Positions 53,690 through 63,170 of a DNA stretch of 64,000 nt are shown in pieces; position 1 is the first letter of the stretch; each line of letters opens with the position of its first letter. A model generated the notes under the pieces. The model was not told the DNA's origin. It ran no database searches and saw only the letters and a list, made by a program, of their open reading frames with translations. The stretch lies in contig CALULI010000002.1 of NCBI GenBank assembly GCA_944321455.1, positions 1-64,000 on the forward strand. Direction: 5' to 3'. The translations under genes and the position numbers were made by a program. Origin of the DNA: an uncultured Eggerthellaceae bacterium. GTDB taxonomy: Bacteria; Actinomycetota; Coriobacteriia; Coriobacteriales; Eggerthellaceae.

Positions 53690-55402
53690 TTACATTTTGC
53701 TTGGTGCAGAAACACCCAAAAGCGAAAGCGTCAAGGCAAGGTTAATACGTGCCGCATCAGCCAAACACAAACGGGCATTCATCAGCGCTTCGTCTTCAAT
53801 AATGACATGGCAGTTGGTGTAGAACGAATGAAACAAGCTTGCCAAATCCTGAGCATAGTGCGTCAAACGATACGGTGCCCTATCGCGCGCAGCGCCTGCA
53901 ATAAACTCAGAAAATTCTGACATCTTCTTCATCAAGGCAAGTTCACTTTCGTGTTCAAGCAAGCTGACATCGGCGCCATCAATATCCAACGCTGAAACAA
54001 TGTCATCAGTTGGAAGCGTGTCATCAATACCGCGTTCTGACGCAGCCTTACGCAAGATTGAACAAATACGCGCATGAGCATACTGAACATAGTAAACAGG
54101 ATTTGAAGCGTCCTTTTTCTTCGCCACATCAATATCAAAGTCAATGGACTGATCGCTTGACTTAGAAAGCATCATGTAACGCGTGGAGTCAGTACCAACT
54201 TCATCTATCAATTCACGGAAGGTAATCATTTCACCCGTACGCTTTGACATACGAACCTGCATACCATTGCGGAAAAGCGTTACCAGCTGACCCAAGATAA
54301 CCTCAAGCGCATCAGGATAACCCCAAGCAGACATCATTGCCTGACAACGAGGAATGTAGCCATGGTGGTCAGCACCCCAAATGTCAATCAGGTGATCATA
54401 ACCACGCTGCATCTTGTCATAGTGGTAGGCAACATCAGACATAAAGTAGGTCAGTTCACCATTGGTCTTGATTAACACACGGTCTTTTTCATCATCAAAT
54501 GCACTAGAGCGGAAATAGGTAGCTCCCTCTTTTTCATAGATGTAGCCGCGCTCTTTCATGGCTTCAAAGGCATAATCAATCTTGGTTTTGCCCTGTTCAT
54601 CAGGAATAAACAGCGAATGCTCTGAAAACCACGTATCAAAATGATTACCGAACAGCTCAAGCGTTTCTTTTACGCTTGCCATCATGGCAGCATAGCCCTT
54701 TTCCCTAAAAGCAGCACGACGCTCATCAGGATCAACGGAAAGCCACTTGTCGCCTTCTTCATCAACAATCTGCTGCGCCAATTCCTTAACGTAGACACCG
54801 CCGTAGGATGCTTCAGGCATTTCAATATCTTCGCCTAGTGCTTGGCAATAACGAACCACCAAAGAATCAGCAAACACATTCATCTGATTGCCTTGGTCAT
54901 TAATATAGAATTCTTCGTCAACGTCATAGCCAGCGTGGCGCAGAATGCGTGCGATAGAATCACCCAGTGCCGCCCAACGACCATGACCAACATGCATAGG
55001 ACCTGTTGGGTTTGCAGAAACATATTCCAAGTTAATGCGACAAGGCGTATCAAGTGTGCCCTTACCAAAGTTTTCGCCTTCACGACGAACCTGATTCACA
55101 ATTTCTTGCAGCGAACTATCGTTGAGCACCACATTGATGAAGCCAGGACCAGCAATCTCGCACGAAGCAATCATGTCATTTTCAGGCAGATGATTAACAA
55201 TGTGCTCTGCAATTTGACGGGGATTCATATGAGCAACCTTAGCCAAGCGCATAGCAACGGTACAAGCCCAGTCTCCGTGGCCTTCTTCGCGCGGACGCTC
55301 CAAAGAAGGTTCAGGTATTTCATCGATCGTCAGATCTCCTGCTTCAACAGCAGCTTCGAGTGCTTGGCGAAAAATAACCGCCAGTGAATCCCTAATGGTC
55401 AT
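53690..55402 (-). CDS. argS: Arginyl-tRNA synthetase
   Basis: This class I synthetase charges tRNA-Arg. Motifs: an N-terminal Add1-like domain (residues 1-110), the HIGH motif as ANPTGPMHVGHGR near residue 135, a KMSKS-like motif reading MSKRTGEMI near residue 370, and a C-terminal DALR-type anticodon-binding domain. The ATG at 55402 follows GAAAGAAGA and gives 570 residues; the open frame to 55480 adds 26 non-conserved residues. It is followed by a spacer of about 190 nt to gdhA. Confidence 0.95.
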   Translation of the reverse strand: MTIRDSLAVIFRQALEAAVEAGDLTIDEIPEPSLERPREEGHGDWACTVAMRLAKVAHMNPRQIAEHIVNHLPENDMIASCEIAGPGFINVVLNDSSLQEIVNQVRREGENFGKGTLDTPCRINLEYVSANPTGPMHVGHGRWAALGDSIARILRHAGYDVDEEFYINDQGNQMNVFADSLVVRYCQALGEDIEMPEASYGGVYVKELAQQIVDEEGDKWLSVDPDERRAAFREKGYAAMMASVKETLELFGNHFDTWFSEHSLFIPDEQGKTKIDYAFEAMKERGYIYEKEGATYFRSSAFDDEKDRVLIKTNGELTYFMSDVAYHYDKMQRGYDHLIDIWGADHHGYIPRCQAMMSAWGYPDALEVILGQLVTLFRNGMQVRMSKRTGEMITFRELIDEVGTDSTRYMMLSKSSDQSIDFDIDVAKKKDASNPVYYVQYAHARICSILRKAASERGIDDTLPTDDIVSALDIDGADVSLLEHESELALMKKMSEFSEFIAGAARDRAPYRLTHYAQDLASLFHSFYTNCHVIIEDEALMNARLCLADAARINLALTLSLLGVSAPSKM

Positions 55403-55529
55403 AGATCTTCTTTCTTCGTCGTTCAGATCAATACTAATTTTCGTGCATAAGTAGCTTGCCGTGCGCAGATAGGTCGCCATACCCTAGCAGCTTTACCCCA
55501 CACGAATCTTTTATCGTGCGTAGGTGATT

Positions 55530-56522
55530 TTACCGCATGGTTGCAAGAATAATAGCTTTGATAGCATGCATGCGGTTTTCAGCTTCATCGAAAACCTTGG
55601 ACTGATTAGATTCAAAAACCTCATCGGTTACTTCCATTTCGGTAAGACCAAACTTCTTTTCAATTTGCTGTGCCACTGTGGTGTCCGTGTCGTGAAAAGC
55701 CGGTAAGCAGTGTAAAAAGATTGCATCATCAGCAGCGTTTGCCATAACCGAAGCATTAACCTGGTAAGGCGAAAGCTCCTTAATGCGCCCTTCCCACAAT
55801 TCAACAGGTTCACCCATGGATACCCAAATATCGGTGTAGATAATGTTGGCATCCTTAGTGGCTTCATTCACATCAGACGACACCATAACTTCGCAATTAT
55901 GTTCACGGGCAATCTCTTGACAGCGGGCAACTAAAGCATCATCAGGCTTTGAACTATCAGGGCAGCACGCAACAAACGTAATGCCCGTCATTGCGCAACC
56001 AACCATCAGTGAATTTGCAACATTGTTTTTAGCATCGCCCATGAAAACAAGCTTAAGGCCTTCAAAATGACCGAAGTTTTCGCGAATAGTCAAAAGATCA
56101 GCAATAGTCTGTGTTGGATGACATTCATCGGTCAAACCGTTCCACACGGGAACGCCTGCGTATTGCGCCAAAGTATCAACAATATCCTGACCAAAGCCAC
56201 GATACTCAATGCCATCAAACATGCGACCCAAAACGCGAGCCGTGTCCTTAATGGATTCTTTGTTACCCATTTGAGAACCTGAAGAATCAAGATAGGTCAC
56301 ACCCATACCAAGGTCATGACCAGAAACTTCAAATGAACAACGTGTACGGGTGGATGTCTTCTCAAACAGAAGAACAATGTTTTTGCCTTCCAGCTCTTTG
56401 TGGGCAATACCCTTCTTCTTTTTTTCCTTCAGCTCTTGAGCTAGATCGACCAAACTAACAACCTCTTCAGGCGTAAAATCGAGCAGCTTCAAAAAGTTGC
56501 GTCCAGAAAGTGATTGAGTCAT
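55530..56522 (-). CDS. Ornithine carbamoyltransferase
   Basis: This enzyme makes or cleaves citrulline from ornithine and carbamoyl phosphate. The carbamoyl-phosphate motif STRTRCSFEV, the HPTQ motif in DECHPTQTIADL, and the ornithine motif HCLPAFHD are intact. Length 330 residues, normal. Whether it is the anabolic (argF) or catabolic (arcB) form cannot be decided: no arginine deiminase or carbamate kinase gene, and no other arginine-synthesis gene, is in the window. It lies upstream of argS on the same strand with a 127-nt spacer. Confidence 0.93.
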   Translation of the reverse strand: MTQSLSGRNFLKLLDFTPEEVVSLVDLAQELKEKKKKGIAHKELEGKNIVLLFEKTSTRTRCSFEVSGHDLGMGVTYLDSSGSQMGNKESIKDTARVLGRMFDGIEYRGFGQDIVDTLAQYAGVPVWNGLTDECHPTQTIADLLTIRENFGHFEGLKLVFMGDAKNNVANSLMVGCAMTGITFVACCPDSSKPDDALVARCQEIAREHNCEVMVSSDVNEATKDANIIYTDIWVSMGEPVELWEGRIKELSPYQVNASVMANAADDAIFLHCLPAFHDTDTTVAQQIEKKFGLTEMEVTDEVFESNQSKVFDEAENRMHAIKAIILATMR

Positions 56523-56593
56523 TACATCCTCCCAATATCACGTTATAGCCGTAAAAGTTCATTATTGCACAGAAAACTCTCTAAAGCAGAAGA

Positions 56594-56617
56594 ATCGACC
56601 CTCCGAAGAGGGCCGAT
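56594..56617 (-). terminator. Probable terminator of the pst operon
   Basis: ATCG-ACCCTC pairs with GAGGG-CCGAT around a 4-nt loop with one mismatch. The minus-strand downstream sequence is T-rich (TTCTTCTGCTTT) but not a perfect run. It lies 45 nt after phoU. Confidence 0.55.
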
Positions 56618-56662
56618 CCACAGAAAAGGAATGAAATTGAGTAAGACAAAACGAAAATGCAA

Positions 56663-57331
56663 TTAATCGTTTTCGTAAATAGCCTTGCCTTTGTGAATAC
56701 CCGTAATAGCATATTCAACCCATTCAGCAATATTGACCACATGATCGCCAATTCGTTCAAGGTATTTAGCAATCATGGCAACTTCAAGAACATACGATTC
56801 ATCGGTTGCGTGTTCAACAATGTGGGAAACAATGTCTTTTTTCGTCTGGTCAAACAATGCATTAATTTCTGCATCACCTGCCATGCAAGCCTTAGCCTTA
56901 TCAAGGTCAAGGTTTACGTACGAATCAACAACATCACTGACCTGCTTTTGAATCTTTTCAGCCATTTCAACCAAAGACGTAAACTTTGAAAGGTCAACAC
57001 CGTTTGAAAGGGTCTCAGCAATTTCGCAAATTTCAGCAGACTGATCACCGATACGTTCCAGGTCCGTAATAATCTTCAATGCTGCCGTAATATCGCGAAG
57101 GTCAGCAGCAACTGGCTGTTCGCGCAAGATAAGCTTCAAGCAACGTGCTTCAATATCGCGCTCTTTTGCGTTAACTAATTCGTCTCTAGAAGCAATTTCT
57201 TGTGCTTTATCAATACTACCTTGCGTAACCGCTTCAAAAGAACCCGTGATGGCCTGCTTTACCAGGTCACCCATTTCAACCAGTTCAGATTTGAGTTGCC
57301 TGAGCTCCTCATCATAAATAGGACGTGCCAT
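56663..57331 (-). CDS. phoU: Phosphate-signalling protein PhoU
   Basis: PhoU binds the Pst transporter and the histidine kinase to hold the Pho regulon off when phosphate is plentiful. The 222-residue helical protein has two repeated three-helix units with metal-binding motifs of the ExxxD type (the DLERIGDQSAEI and YLERIGDHVVNIAE helices, one in each half). The ATG at 57331 comes one base after the pstB stop codon. A longer frame overlaps pstB and is unlikely. Confidence 0.94.
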   Translation of the reverse strand: MARPIYDEELRQLKSELVEMGDLVKQAITGSFEAVTQGSIDKAQEIASRDELVNAKERDIEARCLKLILREQPVAADLRDITAALKIITDLERIGDQSAEICEIAETLSNGVDLSKFTSLVEMAEKIQKQVSDVVDSYVNLDLDKAKACMAGDAEINALFDQTKKDIVSHIVEHATDESYVLEVAMIAKYLERIGDHVVNIAEWVEYAITGIHKGKAIYEND

Positions 57332-57332
57332 C

Positions 57333-58103
57333 TTAGCCAAACCTTCCCGAAATGTAGTCTTCTGTACGCTTATCCTTAGGCATAGAGAACAAGGTTTCCG
57401 TTGCGGAGCATTCAATCATTTCGCCCAACAAGAAGAATGCCGTTGAATCAGAAACACGAGCTGCCTGCTGCATGTTGTGCGTAACGATGATGATCGTATA
57501 ATCCTTCTTCAGTTCACCAACCAATTCCTCAATCTTAGAAGTAGAGATTGGATCCAATGCGCTGGTTGGTTCGTCCATAAGCAAAACCTCAGGATTAACT
57601 GCCAACGCACGCGCAATACACAGACGCTGCTGTTGACCACCAGAAAGACCAAGAGCGTTCTTTTTCAGGCGGTCTTTCAATTCATCAAAGATTGCCGCTT
57701 TACGCAAAGAGTCTTCAATGATGTCATCAAGTTCAGACTTTTTCTTGATGCCATGCGTACGAGGACCAAAAGCAATGTTGTCATAGATAGACATAGGGAA
57801 AGGATTAGGCTTCTGGAATACCATGCCAACCTTTTTGCGAAGCACGTTTACGTCATACTTGCTGCTGTAAACGTCTTCACCATCAAGGGTAATTTTTCCC
57901 ATTACCTTACAGCCCTCAACCAAGTCGTTCATACGATTGAGCGACTTCAATAGCGTTGATTTACCACAACCAGAGGGGCCAATCATAGCCGTAACGTTAT
58001 TTTCATAAAATGGAAGATTAATGTTATGAAGCGCCTGGAAATCGCCGTAGAACAAGTCAACGTTTTCCACGTTCATCTTAATCTTGGGAGTCGTTTCTGT
58101 CAT
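57333..58103 (-). CDS. pstB: Phosphate ABC transporter ATPase
   Basis: This is the ATP-hydrolysing subunit of the Pst transporter. Walker [13 protein letters not shown] near residue 43, the signature [16 protein letters not shown], Walker [12 protein letters not shown] and the switch His in [10 protein letters not shown] are complete. Length 256 residues. Its ATG overlaps the pstA stop codon by one base. Confidence 0.97.
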   Translation of the reverse strand: MTETTPKIKMNVENVDLFYGDFQALHNINLPFYENNVTAMIGPSGCGKSTLLKSLNRMNDLVEGCKVMGKITLDGEDVYSSKYDVNVLRKKVGMVFQKPNPFPMSIYDNIAFGPRTHGIKKKSELDDIIEDSLRKAAIFDELKDRLKKNALGLSGGQQQRLCIARALAVNPEVLLMDEPTSALDPISTSKIEELVGELKKDYTIIIVTHNMQQAARVSDSTAFFLLGEMIECSATETLFSMPKDKRTEDYISGRFG

Positions 58104-58966
58104 TATTCTCCAGACTTCGATTTCGTAATCTTGTTAGCGACAAACGTAGAAGCCGCATTAACGATCAATACAAAGATGAGCAGGATAACCGCCGTGGCAT
58201 ACGTAGCATCAATATGCAAACCTTCGCTTGCCAGCAAGTACATATGAACCGCCAACGTACGCGTAGAGTCGAAAATTGTCGACGGTACTTCAGCAATAGA
58301 ACCTGCAGTGTAAATAAGCGCTGCCGATTCACCAACCGTACGGCCAATTGCCAAAATAATGCCACCCAATATGCCAGGAATAGCAGCGGGCAAAACAATG
58401 CGCATTACCGTACGGAACCTACCTGCACCAAGACCAAATGATCCTTCACGGTACAAGTCAGGTACTGCCTGCAAAGCTTCTTGTGTTGCACGCATGATAA
58501 TAGGAAACGTCATGATTGCCATCGTGCAAACACCTGCGAGAAGAGACAAGCCCCACTGCAAGTAGTAAACGAAGAACAACAAACCAAACAAACCATAAAC
58601 AATTGATGGAATGCCTGAAAGCGTTTCTGTAGCAAGTGCAACAAGACGAACGAACCAATTACCACGATTGGTGTATTCGTTCAAAAAGATTGCCGCCCCA
58701 ATGCCAAATATGGAAGAGCACGAAACCGACAACAAAATAACAATAATGGTGTTAAACAGTGCTGGCATAAATGAAACATTGTCGGAATTGTATTCCAACT
58801 CAAACATTTCAGGCTTAATCTGAGGCACACCCATAATCAGGATGTAACCAATGATAAAACACACCGCAACAACCGTAAGAACCGTAGCAGCATATACCAA
58901 CGTGCGGAAAATCTTAGAAGATGTGCGCGTTGGCTTTACCTTTGTCAATGCTTCATTATCAGCCAT
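58103..58966 (-). CDS. pstA: Phosphate ABC transporter permease PstA
   Basis: This is one of the two permease subunits. The 287-residue protein has six transmembrane segments and the cytoplasmic coupling motif near residue 170 ([19 protein letters not shown]). It overlaps the pstC end by 8 nt. Confidence 0.95.
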   Translation of the reverse strand: MADNEALTKVKPTRTSSKIFRTLVYAATVLTVVAVCFIIGYILIMGVPQIKPEMFELEYNSDNVSFMPALFNTIIVILLSVSCSSIFGIGAAIFLNEYTNRGNWFVRLVALATETLSGIPSIVYGLFGLLFFVYYLQWGLSLLAGVCTMAIMTFPIIMRATQEALQAVPDLYREGSFGLGAGRFRTVMRIVLPAAIPGILGGIILAIGRTVGESAALIYTAGSIAEVPSTIFDSTRTLAVHMYLLASEGLHIDATYATAVILLIFVLIVNAASTFVANKITKSKSGE

Positions 58967-59813
58967 TCTTGTTCCTCCTCTTCAATGCAGAGAACGAGAA
59001 GTTGATAATCAAGATAAAGACAAACAGAACACACGCCGTGCCAACCAATGCACCACGATGCAAGTCAACTGCATAGCCCATCTCAAGAACAATGTTTGCC
59101 GTCATGGTACGAACGCCTTCCGTAATTGCGGTAGGAATTTGTACCTGGTTACCAGCAATCATAATAACCGCCATGGTTTCGCCAATAGCACGACCCAGTG
59201 CCAAAATGATAGAAGCCAGAATGCCTGATGCTGCTGCTGGAACAACTACTTTGACAACCGTACGTTCATGGTCTGCACCCAAAGCTACCGCACCCTCATA
59301 ATAAGGATCAGGAACGGCATTTAATGCTGATTCTGACAACGTGATAATCGTAGGCAAAATCATGATGCCCAAAACAAGCGATGCGCAAAGCACCGACTGG
59401 CCTGTGCCGCCAAGCGTTTCACGAATAAACGGCACCAGTACTACCAAACCAAAGAAGCCATAAACAACTGAAGGAATACCTGCCAATAGCTGAACTCCTG
59501 ATTTTGCAATGCGAACCACTTTCTTACCACCAAAGCAAGAAAGAAAAATTGCACAAAGAATTCCTAGAGGAACACCGATAATCAATGCGCCAGCCATAAC
59601 GTAGAGACTGCCTACGATCATCGGGAAGATACCGTACAGATCGTTTGAAGGACGCCATACGTCGCCCGATAAGAACTCAAAGAAACCAATTTGCGCGATG
59701 GCAGGAACGCCATTACCAAAGATAAACACGCAAATCACAATTACTGCAGCCACCGAAATGGCTGCAGCAATCATGAAGAGAATCTTTGCGATTAACTCTT
59801 TTACTTGCGTCAT
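58959..59813 (-). CDS. pstC: Phosphate ABC transporter permease PstC
   Basis: This is the second permease subunit of the Pst transporter. Six transmembrane segments are visible over 284 residues, with the coupling segment ALNAVPDPYYEGAVALGADH near residue 165. It starts 5 nt after the pstS stop codon and overlaps pstA, showing a tightly packed operon. Confidence 0.95.
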   Translation of the reverse strand: MTQVKELIAKILFMIAAAISVAAVIVICVFIFGNGVPAIAQIGFFEFLSGDVWRPSNDLYGIFPMIVGSLYVMAGALIIGVPLGILCAIFLSCFGGKKVVRIAKSGVQLLAGIPSVVYGFFGLVVLVPFIRETLGGTGQSVLCASLVLGIMILPTIITLSESALNAVPDPYYEGAVALGADHERTVVKVVVPAAASGILASIILALGRAIGETMAVIMIAGNQVQIPTAITEGVRTMTANIVLEMGYAVDLHRGALVGTACVLFVFILIINFSFSALKRRNKNG

Positions 59814-59818
59814 AGGAT

Positions 59819-60712
59819 CTAGCCGATCTCGCTCCAGTTAGTTACTTCACCGATGAAGATCTGGCGGATCTGGTCAGAGGTAAGGTCCTCTACGCTGTTG
59901 TTGTTGTTAACGATGATAGCAATACCGTCGGTAGCAATAACAGTTGCCTGAGCACCCTGGCTGGTTTCAGAATCCTTGAGGTCACGAGAAGCCATGCCAA
60001 GGTCGCATGCACCCTCGATAGCAGAGGTTACACCAGTGGTGGAGTCGGACTGATTTACTTCGATCTCTACGTCTGGGTTAACTGCCTGATAAGCTTCAGC
60101 AAGCTTCTCCATTACAGGAGTTACAGAAGAAGAACCAGCAACTACAACACGGCCAGTTGCACCAGAAGGCTCGAATGCGCCCGTGGTTTCTACTGGGATG
60201 TAGCCTTCGTCAGAAACGATCTGCTGACCTTCGTCGCTCATGATGTAGTTCATGAAGTCCTGAGCAGGAGCAGAGAGCTCACCAGTGGTTACAACGTTGA
60301 ATGGACGAGCAACCTTGTAGGAACCATTTTCGATGTTTTCTGCGGTTGCCTCAGCGCCGTCAACCTTAACAGCCTTTACAGTGTCATCCAAAGAACCAAG
60401 GGAGATGTAGCCAATAGCATTGTCATCGCCAGCAACGGTGGTCATCATAACTGCAGTAGAGTTAGTGATTGCTGCAGAAGAAGTGGTCTGGTCAACCTTT
60501 TCACCGTTTTCGTCTTCAGCTTCAACACCCATGAGCTCAACGAAAGCACCACGAGTACCGGAACCATCTTCACGAGATACAACGTTGATAGCTGCATCGT
60601 TGGAAGAGCTTTCCTCGGACTCGCCAGAGCTGCAGCCAACAAGCAGAGTGCATGCTGCTACAACTGCCATAGCAAGAGCCAACAGTAGAGCCTTACTTTT
60701 CACAGTAGTCAT
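59819..60712 (-). CDS. pstS: PstS-type phosphate-binding lipoprotein, halves swapped
   Basis: This is the extracytoplasmic phosphate-binding lipoprotein: the signal ends LLVGC with lipidated Cys27. Ordinary PstS has the order GSxSVxP-phosphate motif, then NWSEIG, then SREDGSGTR. Here SREDGSGTR comes first (residues 46-54), followed by the C-terminal half ending GYIPVE (about residue 175). A linker (TTGAFEPSGATG) then leads to GSSSVTP (193-199) and the rest of the N-terminal half, and the protein stops at NWSEIG. Length 297. All phosphate-site blocks are present, so the fold should close normally as a circular permutation. It heads pstSCAB-phoU. Confidence 0.92.
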   Translation of the reverse strand: MTTVKSKALLLALAMAVVAACTLLVGCSSGESEESSSNDAAINVVSREDGSGTRGAFVELMGVEAEDENGEKVDQTTSSAAITNSTAVMMTTVAGDDNAIGYISLGSLDDTVKAVKVDGAEATAENIENGSYKVARPFNVVTTGELSAPAQDFMNYIMSDEGQQIVSDEGYIPVETTGAFEPSGATGRVVVAGSSSVTPVMEKLAEAYQAVNPDVEIEVNQSDSTTGVTSAIEGACDLGMASRDLKDSETSQGAQATVIATDGIAIIVNNNNSVEDLTSDQIRQIFIGEVTNWSEIG

Positions 60713-60825
60713 TCTTAATTCCTTCTCTCAAATTTGACATACCTGTGCACGCTTTGTGCAAATCAAACTTTACGAGGAGAGTTCTTTGAAGTGGTTAAAC
60801 GAACTTTAAAGCCTGTTACCTATTT

Positions 60826-60886
60826 TTTAAACAACACGCTAAAACGATAAATAGTTGTTAAATGCCGCTATAGCTCTAGCATGCTA
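60826..60886. promoter_or_regulatory. Inverted repeats in the pst/phoP divergent spacer
   Basis: The 269-nt space between the divergent pstS and response-regulator genes is A/T-rich. It has an imperfect inverted repeat, TTTAAACAAC (60826-60835) with GTTGTTAAA (60854-60862), and a 10-bp palindrome, TAGCATGCTA (60877-60886). These are candidates for regulator binding between the two promoters. No clear Pho-box consensus is visible by eye. Confidence 0.35.
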
Positions 60887-60981
60887 ATAGAATGTAAAAT
60901 ACTTTAATTACAGTGCATAAAAAGATAGTAATTACTAACTTATATTTAAGAAGCACTGAGATAGTTAAGAAAGGCTGAATT

Positions 60982-61674
60982 GTGGCTACCATTCTACTTA
61001 TCGAAGACGACCCATCCATTCGTCTTGCTACAGAATTTGCATTAACTAAGCACGGTTATGCCGTCAGTTCTTGCGATAACGGTAAGTCAGGCTATGACAC
61101 CGCCTTGATGATTGAACCAGATTTGATCCTGCTTGATGTTATGCTTCCTGGCATCAATGGCTTTGACGTTGCACGCAATCTGCGCAACGAAGGTTTTACC
61201 TCCCCTATTCTTATGTTGACTGCTTTGGATAGTGACGAAGATAAAATCAAAGGCCTTGACGCAGGCGCAGATGACTATATTACTAAGCCTTTTTCAACTG
61301 ATGTTTTGTTGGCACGCATTCGTGCTCACTTGCGCCGCACCGAACTTGACGGTGTGAGCACCAACACCCCTGTTACCTATGGGGATTTAACGCTGGATTT
61401 CGAAAACAATTCTGCCAGCGTTAAGGGCAAGACTCTGAAGCTTCGCAGCAAGGAATTGGCGCTGCTCTTTGCTTTGGCTGAACGCCAAGGTATGTTGTGC
61501 CGCCGTTCCTGGCTTACGCAAAAGGTATGGAAGGAAGACTACTTAAGCACGTCCCGCACCATTGACGTTCACATTCGTCGTTTGCGCAGCGTACTTGATG
61601 AAAACAGTGACTATACCTACATCCATACGGTTCACGGCATGGGCTATCGGTTCGAACCCGTTGAAAAAAACTGA
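60982..61674 (+). CDS. OmpR/PhoB-type response regulator
   Basis: This is a phosphate-regulon response regulator by context. The receiver domain (residues 1-115) has the acidic pocket LIEDDPS, the phosphorylated Asp52 in LLDVMLPG, and Lys in TKPFST. The C-terminal winged helix (residues 130-230) ends in HTVHGMGYRFEP. The start codon is GTG behind AGAAAGG. It faces pstS across the divergent spacer, and the kinase gene follows 15 nt downstream. A PhoP/PhoB role is inferred from position. Confidence 0.9.
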   Translation: MATILLIEDDPSIRLATEFALTKHGYAVSSCDNGKSGYDTALMIEPDLILLDVMLPGINGFDVARNLRNEGFTSPILMLTALDSDEDKIKGLDAGADDYITKPFSTDVLLARIRAHLRRTELDGVSTNTPVTYGDLTLDFENNSASVKGKTLKLRSKELALLFALAERQGMLCRRSWLTQKVWKEDYLSTSRTIDVHIRRLRSVLDENSDYTYIHTVHGMGYRFEPVEKN

Positions 61675-61689
61675 CAGGATACATGAGTA

Positions 61690-63015
61690 ATGCATACGTT
61701 AGGCGCCATTACTTCAACAATAATTGAAAAAATTAGGTCTCTTTCATGGCGCTTTTGGGTAATTGCGAGCTATTTCGTTATTGTGCTCATTTTTATTTTG
61801 ACCTGGGTGGCTTTCGTTGTTTCCCCGTTTAACAACGAAATTATGCAGCGTCAAATTGATAATCTAACTACCACCGCCAAAGCAAGCGCTCAAACACTTT
61901 CCTATTTAGAAAGCGCTCATACCATGGTTAATTCCATGGCGAAGGACACTGATCTTCGTATGACCATTATTGCTTCAGACGGCACCGTTTTAGCTGATTC
62001 TGAAATTAACAAGCAAGATATGGAAAATCACCTGACCCGCGAAGAAGTCCAGGAAGCGTTTGCGGGTGATGTAGGTGTTGCCGAACGTGACAGCGCAACT
62101 GACGGAGAGCAGCGCATCTACGTAGCTGTTCCCGCGAATTTCCATGGCGATCAAGTTGTTCTTCGTTTGAGCGAAGAATCTAACACCGTTAACGCCATTA
62201 CGGACAGCATCCTTATGACTGCTGTTGTGCTGGGTGTAGTGGGCGTTATCTTGGTAATCATTGTGGCTCTTTTCTCTTTGCGCAGAACAGTTCGCCCGTT
62301 TAAGCAGTTAAATCAAGTTCGAACTGACTTTGTGGCTAACGCAAGTCACGAATTAAAAACGCCTGTTGCGGCAATTCGTTTGCTGTCAGAGGCAATCAAT
62401 GACGCTGCTGATCTAGATGACAAGAAAAGCTTGAAATTGTTCCTAGCTCGCCTTGATGCAGAAGCGGACAGGCTTCAGCGTCTGGTAATTGATCTGCTTG
62501 ACTTGTCACGCCTAGAAACTACACAAAACGAAGAATCAGAACCACGCACTGATCTGCATAGTACCTTGATGGCAAGCTACATGGGTCATCGCGATCAAGC
62601 CGAAGAAAAAGGCTTGGAGATGAAGTTGATTGACAAGTCCTACCCTGCTGAAGACTGCTATGCAAAAGTTGAGCCATCGGATGCGTCGCTTATCTTTGAC
62701 AACTTGATTGAAAACGCCATCATGTACACCGACGAAGGCAGCATTACCGTTACCTTTGAAGTGCATGTGCGCGAAATTACCGTATCGATTGAAGACACGG
62801 GCATTGGCATTCCGCAAACTGATATCTCGCGTATTTTTGAGCGCTTCTATCGTGTTGACAAGGCGCGAAGCCGCGAAGTTGGCGGCACGGGCTTAGGTTT
62901 GTCTTTGGTTCGCCATGCGGTTGATAGGTCTAATGGTGACATCAAATTGAAGAGCGAAGTTGGCGAAGGCTCTACCTTTACCGTATCGCTTCCAAAAGCA
63001 CGCGCGCGCAAGTAA
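61690..63015 (+). CDS. Sensor histidine kinase (PhoR-like)
   Basis: This 441-residue membrane kinase has transmembrane segments at about 22-45 and 174-195, and an extracytoplasmic sensor of about 125 residues with a PAS-like TIIASDGTVLADSE strand. HELKTP contains the phospho-acceptor His220, only about 23 residues after the second membrane segment, so there is no room for a full HAMP domain. The ATPase domain has the N box (NLIENAIMYT), G1 (IEDTGIGIP) and G2 (GGTGLGLSLV). Sitting behind the response regulator and opposite pst, it likely senses phosphate status through PhoU and Pst. Confidence 0.9.
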   Translation: MHTLGAITSTIIEKIRSLSWRFWVIASYFVIVLIFILTWVAFVVSPFNNEIMQRQIDNLTTTAKASAQTLSYLESAHTMVNSMAKDTDLRMTIIASDGTVLADSEINKQDMENHLTREEVQEAFAGDVGVAERDSATDGEQRIYVAVPANFHGDQVVLRLSEESNTVNAITDSILMTAVVLGVVGVILVIIVALFSLRRTVRPFKQLNQVRTDFVANASHELKTPVAAIRLLSEAINDAADLDDKKSLKLFLARLDAEADRLQRLVIDLLDLSRLETTQNEESEPRTDLHSTLMASYMGHRDQAEEKGLEMKLIDKSYPAEDCYAKVEPSDASLIFDNLIENAIMYTDEGSITVTFEVHVREITVSIEDTGIGIPQTDISRIFERFYRVDKARSREVGGTGLGLSLVRHAVDRSNGDIKLKSEVGEGSTFTVSLPKARARK

Positions 63016-63050
63016 AGAAAGCGCTGGGTATCAACGCCAGTCTGCATGCC

Positions 63051-63150
63051 AGTGCCGCTTGGCGCGGTCAGCTAATGCTTTTTGCACAGCACTAGCGCTT
63101 AGCGCAAATCAGTAATGCTTGGCGCAGACCAGTGCCGCTTAGTGAGCATG
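63051..63150. repeat. Five diverged ~20-bp tandem units (AGTNNYGCTTGGCGC-like)
   Basis: Units of 19-21 bp (63051, 63070, 63091, 63111, 63131) share A-(G/C)-T-(A/G) and GCTT followed by an (A/G)GCGCA-like end, separated by no spacers. The region lies between the 3' ends of the kinase gene and the sirtuin gene. No coding frame of note crosses it. Confidence 0.75.
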
Positions 63151-63170
63151 AGCACCAAGAAACACACCCG

